Shown here: one piece after another, positions 51,301-61,230 of the stretch | How positions within the stretch are numbered: position 1 is the stretch's first letter | Layout: every line of letters begins with the position of its first letter | Assembly: GCA_013396915.1 (NCBI GenBank) | Contig: VWZL01000872.1 | Location: 45,506-109,505, forward strand | Source of the DNA: Stercorarius parasiticus | Taxonomy: Eukaryota; Chordata; Aves; Charadriiformes; Stercorariidae | Direction: 5' to 3' | DNA: 64,000 nt | Translations under genes and position numbers: made by a program | The notes under the pieces: generated by a model | Database searches by the model: none | The model's input: the letters and a program-made list of their open reading frames with translations, nothing else | What the model was told of the DNA's origin: nothing

Positions 51301-54300
51301 CACATCTCCAGCATCTAATGTCTTCTCTTGCTCGTGTGTATGATTTAAACATTGTAAGAGCCGCTGTCGGTAATTCCCTATCCTCACCCCTCTGCTAAAA
51401 TGGCAACACATGCAAGGAAGTTCTGAAGCTTTGATCTGTTTTGTGTACAGTATAAATAATAGCATTTTCTGACAAGGCTGTCCACATTGGAACTTTAATA
51501 CTCGCTTAGAGGGGGATAAACTATTTCAAGCATTGCTGTTGCGTTCTGTGTTTACCAGCCAAACAGGTCTTAAAATCCTTTAAACCATTCCCAGAAACAT
51601 GGAACACATGTTCGCAGAATGGTTTAAAAGATGACTTTATTTTTAATAACGCTTTCAGAGTTACAGTGCTGCTTCTAAAAAGAGACATTCCCCGCTCGGT
51701 TCCTGTCCCGGCTGCGTGCCTTTCCTTGTGGCAATGCCAGGGCAAGTAAGACCGAGTAAAAATCTGCCAAAACCTTCACTGGGTTTAAAAAGAAATCAGC
51801 CAACCAACCAACCAAACCTCCGCGGCTTAAAGCACAGAAACAAACTTTTCCTAATGTGAGAATTGCCCCAGGACTGAACCCTCCTTGCGGAAATACCGCG
51901 CTCACCTCTTCGTGCCCTGTAAAACAAACCTCGGAGCTCTTGCGGGTTTTAAAGTGTTCTCGAACACATCCGACNCAAGGGGACGTTGAGCAGTAACTGG
52001 GCGCCAGGCGATGGGAGGGCGGCTGCGCCCGTAGCCACGGCGCCTCAGGAAAATCCCCTTCCTCGTGTCTCTCCCACTTGCTTCGTAACGGATCGCATCT
52101 GGGAGAGAAGCAGGCTATTTCAGACTCTGGGCTGCGTGTTTTCTAAGGTGGCAGTTTGTGTTGGGATTTTAATTTAATACACATCACACACCAAAAAATT
52201 AAAAGAAAAAAAACCACCACCTTATTTTTCTGGGGAAACTCCAATAACTGTTAAAAGGAGCATCACAAAGGTAAAAATCTAATGGAAATGAGAAGAATTT
52301 GCCCCGTCTCTCACTGCTTTCAAGAAGGAATACCTGAAGGAACATTCAAGAAGGAATATTCTACTTGTGTTTCACCGGGCTCACCGGAGCGATCCCGACT
52401 CGGATCCTCCTCCCTTCGGTGCTGCGCAGCATCTGAAGTCAGAAAGAATTCACTTTTTCCTTACCAGCTTTTTGGTTTTTTAGATTGGCAACTTGGTGGG
52501 GACTCCAGCTTTTACCCATTTGGGTAAATATATATTTATTGATCACCACGTGAGAAACGCTTGGTACGTGCGCTGGAAATGGCTCAACGCATCCAGCGCT
52601 CGATGGCAGCAGGAGGGAGCTACCGGGGAATCTTGGTCAGAGCCGTTCCGCAAAAACGCTCCGATCCAAACCACAGCGTCTTTTTGACACATTAAAACTG
52701 GCTAATTGAGCCCTGGCGTACGTGGAGGGGTTTACAAAGCTGTTTTAAAAAAAAAAAAACAAACCTAAACCAAAAGGGAAACCCTTGCACAGCTTGATCC
52801 AGGCCCTTTTAAACATTTCACTGGGCATAAAGAAAAAGTGTCTCGTAGGGCAGGGGTAGGAAAAGAGCCAGAGGGAGGAGACAGAAAGGTGTCATTTAGC
52901 TGGAAAAACTCTATTCCTTGTTTGATAGACAATGAGTTTCAATGTGGCAGCTCCTCAGAACGTAAAACCCAGTCTGTTCCGCGGCCTCAGCTGTTCTCTC
53001 AGCAGCTTGAACGACTTTAAAGTGAGAAATGTTTTGTCACAACGAGTCTTACCTTTTCCATTTTAATAGAAACCTGCTGAATGGGTATTAAATGCATTTA
53101 GAAAAATTAATGAATTTTAAAAAACCCCATAATCTGTGACTTCACTAGAAATTATACAGACCGCTTCAGAAAATTGCTGGAAGCTGATGGCAAAGCTTTA
53201 TGATTTTTCAGTGTATTGCCATTTACCTGATCTTTATTATGAAGTTACGGGTGAATTGCTTCCTTAATTGCCGCTTTCCCGCGTGTTGTTGCTCCCCGTG
53301 GCAGAAGGAGTGACGCCGTCTCCCTCTTGCAGGTCCCCGGCGATGGCTGGTGGCCTCTTCGCCATTGAGCGCGATTTCTTCTTCGAGCTGGGGCTCTACG
53401 ATCCCGGCCTTCAGATCTGGGGGGGCGAAAACTTCGAGATTTCTTACAAGGTAACGCCAGAAATTGAAAGCCGGTTCCGTTTAGTAGGGCTGGTTTTCTG
53501 TAAGTGCTTCTCTCTGGGGTTCGGGTGGGTTTGCAGCCCCTCGGGTGCTGTGGCAGAGATGTGTCCTCCCGTGTCCCCCCTGTTTCCCTGGGGGCTCTGG
53601 GCAGGGGGGGTCCGGGAGGTGCCTGGTGCTGAGACATGTGGTTTTGTGAGTGGTTTGGGATCACACACACCTCCAACTGTCTAATTTGGAAGCAGACCGG
53701 CACATCTGAAGGTGGGAACGGAGGCGCTCTCAGCGTAGAACAATGTCCTTATTGCAAGTGATTCGAGCAGCAGCGCTGGGTTTAAGCAGAGACGCCTGAA
53801 AAGTATGTAACGATGCAACAAAAAGGAATCCGCTTTCCTCCTCCCTGCCGTTTTTCTGGGTGAAAAAATGATCTCCTACCCTTTTCAAAATTTCAAGAAC
53901 GTCTTTCCAAGAGAACCCTTCACGATGGAACCGCGAACTGCATAATTCATAACCACCGCAGAAGGTTTTATTTTCAGTGCTAGGCACATGCATGCCCTTC
54001 CCTTAGCAGGAAGCATAAGATGATAATCATCAGCTTCTTGTAGCTCCAGTTGTAGTAACGACACGAGCGCAGACAGCAGGAATCTGTCCCAGTTAACCAA
54101 CACAAGTGGAGACACCTCATTTCCTCGGCAGCGATCTGGATTTTGCTGGAAGCGTGTTCCGAGCGCTCCTGCTCGCGGGGATGCGGAGGAAGCTCCCAGG
54201 GCACTCGCTCCGCTCTGAATCCAGGCGCAAAGGGTGGCGACTGAGGACGTTCCTCGCCCGGGGGCTTTATCCTTCTCCTTCCCCACCGCGCTCGGAGCGG

Positions 54301-57300
54301 AGACGTCATTGCAATTGCATACGGTGGTTTGGTTACTGAAGCGCCAATGACGTGGAGACCTCCAGGTTGGCTTCAGCAGGTCACACCAGGCTTCAGAAGA
54401 ACTAAATAACATTCCTCAGTCTTGCACACCGACTCGAGTCAGCAAATAGAATGGCCTTGCATATCTGAGGGGTTTTTTGATAAAACTTAAGAAAATTAAT
54501 ACGAGGATGCAATGAAGGAAGGAAGCTCTTCCGCCCACCTTTCCTAATACTAAGTCGTATTTTTAATCTGGAGTTCGGGCTAATTTAGAACATCCCCAAA
54601 GTTAGCTTGAGTTTGGATTTGGTGCTACGTTTCAAACGCGGCAAAACTACGAGCAACTAAATTCAGATTTAGGTATGTTTGCTTTTCCCCATAAATGGAT
54701 TATCCAAGGACGTGTGGGAGGGAGGGAATTTCAGAATGGTGGGATGTTTTAGCCATTTTTTATTCTCGGCTACTGTAGTTAAGGCAGAAGCTGCTTGTAC
54801 TTGGAACAATGGATTACCAAGGACATCCTTATCTCCTGCTAGTCCTTATTGAGAAACACTTAGATGTGATGGGCATCTAACCAAAACCCACCCTAGTGAT
54901 GGTAGGTGAATTGCTTTAATAACATCAAAATATTATTAATTCTGTCATAATAAAAATTACCCGGTTCCAGATTGTGTGCACTCATTCATTCCTGTTGTTT
55001 TAAAATAGCAATGGGATGAGACGGCAAACTTTTTTCAAAGCTTTTTTCAAAGGTAATTTAGTTGAGTAATTTCATGGCTGAGTTGAAGATGTACCCAAAT
55101 ACAGCCTGTCATCTCAGACACTTCTTATGTTTATGCTCACGTCTGAAACAAAAATATTTAAATGTATCACACGGTTGGTATAGTAAGAAAAAGTAGTTGA
55201 CATTTCCTCCATAATTTATTACCTATTTGTCTGTCTTCAATGACTGTCTCCGCCTTTGCTTTGACTTGTAGATCTGGCAGTGTGGGGGGAAGCTGCTCTT
55301 CGTGCCCTGTTCTCGTGTTGGACACATCTATCGGCTCCAGGGCTGGCAAGGGAACCCGCCCCCCGTCTACGTGGGGTCATCTCCTACGTTAAAGGTACTG
55401 CTTTGCTGCGGCCTTGCAGCTGCTTTTTCATTTTAGATAACAGCGGTCTTAGATAAATCTGTTTAAATTATCGGTAGCAACATAGAGAGCACTTCATCTA
55501 AAGCTGTTTATTGCCTAAAGCTAAGATGGTCATGGCCACGAGAGGGAAATCCTTGTGCCAGTCCCACTGTCCCTAAGAGCAGAGATTCCTGGAACCCATC
55601 TTCTCGCTCCACCTCCCTCCCAGCCGGCAGAGAGACAGCCCTCCTGCCAAGGGTTCCTCTTGCCTAGTTTAAGCTTCTTCCTGTGCAGTGTTTTGGCATT
55701 GGTAAATCACGTTCCCGAAGACCCAGTTCTTTGTAAATTCCCATCCCGGAGCCATCTTCCTAGACGTTACCTGGGACGATGGCCACTGGTGGGGTTACAG
55801 AGTGTGGCTTGAGCCAAGCTGGCAGTTGGGTCTGTTGAAAAGGGAATGTCCCAGCCCAGCTTAATAGTAGAAAACCAACCTGGCACCCAAAAGAAGATTT
55901 AAAAAGTCCTCTGTTAGTAATGTGAATTGATTCACATTTTGATCAAAGAAGGACTAGGGCCAGGACAAGGGAGGGCAGGAGCAATGGGAGTAGCTGGGAG
56001 CAGGGACGGAGAGATGGGAGACAGGATGGCAAGTGATGGCTCCATTGCTCAGGGCGGGCCTTCGCCGGAATGATAACAGACATTTCACTCTTCTGAAAAG
56101 CTGATCAAAAATACTTGCTGCATATCGAAACAGCTTGTGTGAGGCTGCTCCGCTGCTTGCTGAATACAGCAGAACACTGCTGAGCGGTCTGAAATACGAA
56201 GTTCCTTCTCTGCTTGAGGTGGGAATTCTCCCTCCCCGGGCACTCTCCAAGCTTTTTGATAGCTTTGTTCAGTTTATGCTGGATGGGGATTAAAGTAAAA
56301 CTCACAATAACGTGTGCCTTTAGTCAGATCTATTGAGTGGTTTAACGCCGGGCCGTTAGTGCCAGGAGAAGTGCACAGCGAGGTGCGCATCTAGAAGACG
56401 TACCGGTAACATGGAGAGAAGAGCGTGCTCACCAGACGAGCTACCCATTTTCCCCTTCTCCCAGCAGCAATAAACTGCTTCACTTAGGAAGATAAAATCT
56501 CCTTGGTGTGTCATAGCTGACCCATTTAAAACTTAAATTTTTCCACCCTCCGTGGACTAGCGCGCAGCATTCTCCCTGCTAAAGCTGCGGAAGGTGAACG
56601 CAGTCTCTGAAGTGCAGCGCTGGTGCGCAGCAAGCGACTGCGACGTTTTATTGAAGAGTCTTTATTTTCAAATAAACGTCCTCTAAACTTAGAAAAAAGA
56701 CTTGGTGCTCTCCTCAAGCAAGCCAGTTTAATTTGCTGGCTTCAGTCCTAAGCCGTCACTTGAAAGTAACACACAGGCGGCTCGTGTAGTCTGCTGAAGG
56801 TGACTAATGATGACGTAACAATTTTACGCTGTCACTTTTTGAGGAGAGGTCCTTAAATTTCTGCAATGAACACGCAGTTGCGCCTCAGCCTCTTCCTCCT
56901 CTGTCCTCCTTCCTCCCAGAACTACGTCAGGGTTGTGGAGGTGTGGTGGGACGAGTACAAGGATTATTTCTACGCCAGTCGGCCGGAGACCAAAGCGCTG
57001 CCCTACGGAGACATATCTGAGCTGAAGAAATTCCGCGAAGATCACAGCTGCAAAAGCTTTAAGTGGTTTATGGAAGAAATCGCATACGATATAACTTCAT
57101 ATTATCCGCTACCACCTAAAAACGTGGACTGGGGAGAGGTAAGTACAGCACGTAACCTGCATTTACTTTAGGAGCTTTTTTTAAAAAAACTGGGAATTCC
57201 AAAGGAAGCGGTTGTTAGTTGACATCGGTCTGGGAACAGGCTCTTTGGTTACTGCTATACTGAGGTGTACGATACTAGCCAGAGAGCTACGGAGGTATAA

Positions 57301-60300
57301 CCCTAGGGAAAAATTCTATCTTCTCTAAGAGGTGTGATTTTTTTTTAATTAGCTGCATAGTTCCTTGAAGGATTATTTTATCTCTAGCCCTGTCTAAAGC
57401 TCCTTTTTCCATAATTGGAATTCAGATATTTATTTTTTTTAAAGAAAAAAAACGCCAATCCTGTGTGGGTAGGAGTATTGGCGAAGATTAATAGGTGAAA
57501 AATGTTTTTCTGAGAGGGCCTAGAGAATGGGTGGTGAAAGGCAGGTGGGGTGCACCCTGCCCGCGTCTGCTGCCTGGGATGTGCCCGCAGTCTCCCAGCC
57601 TCGGTAAAGCCCTGCTCTGCCTGGAATAAGGAGGTAGGATCCCGCACCAGCCATCTCCAGCATTAGTTGTATGTCTCTTGGTGCCTGTGGCTTTGCTAAA
57701 TTAAGAATGTGGTCACGAATTCAGCGGTTTCCTGTGGTTGTCACCGGGCAGGTGGGGGGACACCTCGCCGAATGCTGCCCTGACGTTCTCCCGTGCCTTG
57801 AGGAGCTCTTCCTGCAGGGCTCCTGCCCGCTGCCAGATTTACTTCTTTTTGCCCTTTTCAGTTGGCTCCAGCCTTGCCCCGTCTCTCCGGGTAGTTTCGC
57901 TTTTGCAGATTGCGGAAGCAGCATCAGAAAGTTACCTTGCCAGCAGAGGAGGAGCCCTGTGTCCCACCAGATTTAACAACCTCCTTTCCAAGATGCGATG
58001 GACCCGTTTTTCTCACTTCGCAAGAGCATTTGCGAAGTCCAGATTTTATAAGTCCAGGTCTCTGCTGTTCCCTAGGGCCAAGGAAGTGTCACTTTTAACT
58101 TGCTGAGGAATTGGCGATACAGAGCGTGGGGCTGGTGGAAGGGGCATGAATAGTCTTGCATCTGAGGGACCAGCTGAATGATGGCACCTTTATTTCTTAC
58201 CCAAAAGCTCGCACAAAGCGTCAGTTCCTCCATCAGCCCGAGACCTCCTTTTGGAGCCACGGGAGGGGTTAGGCAGGATGGTTGCACATCGCTGTTCACC
58301 CGGGTGAAAGGGTCTGAAGAGAATAAAATAATAACGGCAGCTTGCGGGAAGCCATCCCTGGTAAAAGCGAGCAGCTCTGGGGCGGCAGCAGGAGAGTTGG
58401 GAGTTCAGAGACGTCTCTGAAGTTTCTTCAGCTCCTCTTCGCTGGCTGATGGTTGTCCTACACCTGGGACAGTTTATCCCCACCTCTTTGTAACAGCGCA
58501 CTAATGGCATTTCCAAAGTGTCGGGAAGGACAGTGTGGGGTTCAGCTTCCCGAACACTCCCTGGAAGTCAGGGCTAAGCTCAGACCTCCAGACGTTCTTC
58601 TGCCATCACGAGGAAGAAAGAGGCTCTGCCAAAGGAAATAGAATCATGGAATCATAGAATTGCCTAGGTTGGAAAGGACCTTTCAGATCATCGAGTCCAA
58701 CCAAATCAGTCTGGAAAGAATGTTATTTGTGTCAGAAGGTCATTGAATCACAGAGTGGTTTGGGTGGGAAGGGACCTTAAAGCCCCCCCAGTGGCACCCC
58801 CTGCCCTGGGCAGGGACACCTCCCACCAGCCCAGGTTGCTCCAAGCCCCGTCCAGCCTGGCCTTGAACCCCTCCAGGGATGGGGCAGCCACAGCTTCTCT
58901 GGGCAACCTGGGCCAGGGGCTCACCCCCCTCACAGCAAACAACTTCTGCCTCACGTCTCATCTCAGTCTCCCCTCTTCCAGTTTGAAGCCATGACCCCTC
59001 GTCCCACCACCCCATGCCCTTGCTGGCCCTTCCGAGAAGGGAGTGGGATCACCAGCCGTTGAGGCACGCTTCCTGACAGGACTTTTGCTCTTTATCCCTG
59101 GGCCTGTGTGTGCCCCTCATCAATTCTGTCTCGTTTCCCATGTAACTGGGGCTGCAGACGGTGGGTTGAGCAGCCGGTCCGTGGGCTGTGCCCGGCTGGG
59201 CGCAACTTCTCTGCAGCACCTTTCTCATCCAGAGGATGAGAGCAACTTAGCTGAGCTCCTGCTTAATTTGCGACGACCTGGGAGCCTGAACATGCTTTGG
59301 TAGGAGATCGAGTAAATTAAAATACTCGGAAGTCCTACGTTTCGGTGTCATTAATTTGGAGCTGAGCTTTGCGGCTCTACCCTTATCAGTGTGCTCTAAC
59401 TCACGTAAGAGCCCGCCCATTAATCGGGGCAGGTAGAAGCTCCGTCTCCCAGAATGGAGAACATCAGTATTTACCTTCAATACGCAGGTCTGTCTCGTAA
59501 CCCCTCTGGCAGATGCCTGCTTCTGGTTTGAAAGATAAGTGGGAATTTCCCGAACTCCTCATTTTTCTCTTATTTTTCCCTTGCAACTGAGTTATACTGC
59601 AAAACCTCTTTTCCAGATCAGAGGCTTCGAAACCGCGTACTGCATCGACAGCATGGGCCACACCAACGGCGGCTTCGTGGAGCTTGGCCCGTGCCACAGG
59701 ATGGGGGGCAACCAGGTGAGGAGCCAGGGGGCCAGGCTGACGGAGAATCACTTGCCGCAGGTGGCAAAGGGACAGGTTTCTCTGTGAAAAGTCGCTTTGG
59801 TGCCAGACATAAAGACGGGAGTTGGGGGTTTTCCATAAGCGCACTGACGTCGTGAAAATACGGGGATCTGAAAATACCATTTCAAACACAAACTGAAGGC
59901 AAATCGGTATGTGAGGAAGCGAGGACTGTGTTTAAAGCAAGCATGTCACGGCATTGGAACAGCTGCTGCTGAGTCAGCGCTTAGCATCTATCTTCATAAT
60001 TCGTCCTTCAGCGACAGCCCCCTGCTCACCTCGGCTCCGTTTTACTTCACAAAGTTGACTTGCTCTAACGGAGGGGTGAAACACCTTCGTGCAGTAACTC
60101 ATCTCCCACCGCAGGGGACGAGGAGTCGAGTACAAATTTGTCTCCGCTTCATTTACAAACTAGTTGGCAGACCGTAAAGGCTAGTAGGGGGTTGCAGGCC
60201 AAGCTGCCGTCGTGTTTGACCTGTGTCTTCACAACCCTCCCCGCGCTGCCACGCAAACGCGCTCTTCTCTCCTTACAGCTCCTTTTTTCGGCTGCGAAAC

Positions 60301-61176
60301 TTTCCAGCATTTAAAGCCCTTGTTTATGCTGAGGACGACTTGAACCGGGCAAGTTTTGTCACGGCAGCCATGAAATCACCTGCGGGACGATGCCTTTAGA
60401 AATTGTGTTTGGGGTTAGCTCTTAGTAGCCCTGGGAAATTTCTCTTTTATTTTGATATTTCATTAAAAAGTTCCCCAAGCTACTTTTTCGGTATAGGTTA
60501 CCCCAAAAAACCCTGTAACAATTATAAGAAGTAGCCAGGATAATCTTTTTGTGTCTGGATGCAGTAGTTTGATTTTCCCCTTGGGTGAAACGCCGGAGTT
60601 TTACTGTCGCCACATGAACTGAGTGGCCAGGAGCAGGGACTTGCTGCCGGCCCTTCAGAGAGAGCGTGGATTCCCTGGCCGTCAAATCGGGCAAGGGCTT
60701 TTATCAGACGCTTCCAGAAGGCTCCCACATCGGCATCCCTGTATTTTGTGTAATTTGTGTCTGGCTGGGTGAGTTTCTTACCCTTCGAAATCTCCATGAA
60801 GTTCGTGTCGTGACGGTAAAAGCCCGTTACACCGTGTAAATAAAGAGCCCTCCTGCAGGGCCGGGGTGACACCACCAGGCAGCGTTCGCAGTGATGCCAC
60901 TTCATTGGTACGTTCAGTTGACTCTAAAATGCTCGTCGTTTTGAGTCAACTGTTAAAAAGGTGCTTTTTTTTCTTTTCGCCGTCAGCTGTTCCGAATCAA
61001 CGAAGCCAATCAGCTCATGCAGTACGACCAGTGCCTGACGAAAGGGCCGGACGGATCCAAAGTCATGATTACGCACTGCAGCCAGAACGAGTACAAGGAC
61101 TGGCAGTACTTCAAGGTAGGCAACGCAGGTAGAGCAGGAAAGAAACGGTAACTTGCATCCTGGAGGGTTTTGCACC

Positions 61177-61230
<54 letters not shown>

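Larger units (their letters stand above)
50407..53332 (+). other. GALNT7: GALNT7 intron between exon 6B and exon 7 (2.9 kb)
   Basis: It holds three TGCATG motifs close to exon 6B and a diverged direct repeat (50885-51095 and 52065-52250). There is an undetermined base (n) at 51975 and an A-run at 52747-52759. No exon or CR1 copy was recognised. Confidence 0.88.
57139..59616 (+). other. GALNT7: GALNT7 intron 9 (2.5 kb)
   Basis: It contains two antisense CR1 3' ends (58638-58707 and 58739-59048). The rest, 57140-58630 and 59060-59610, shows nothing recognisable. Confidence 0.88.
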
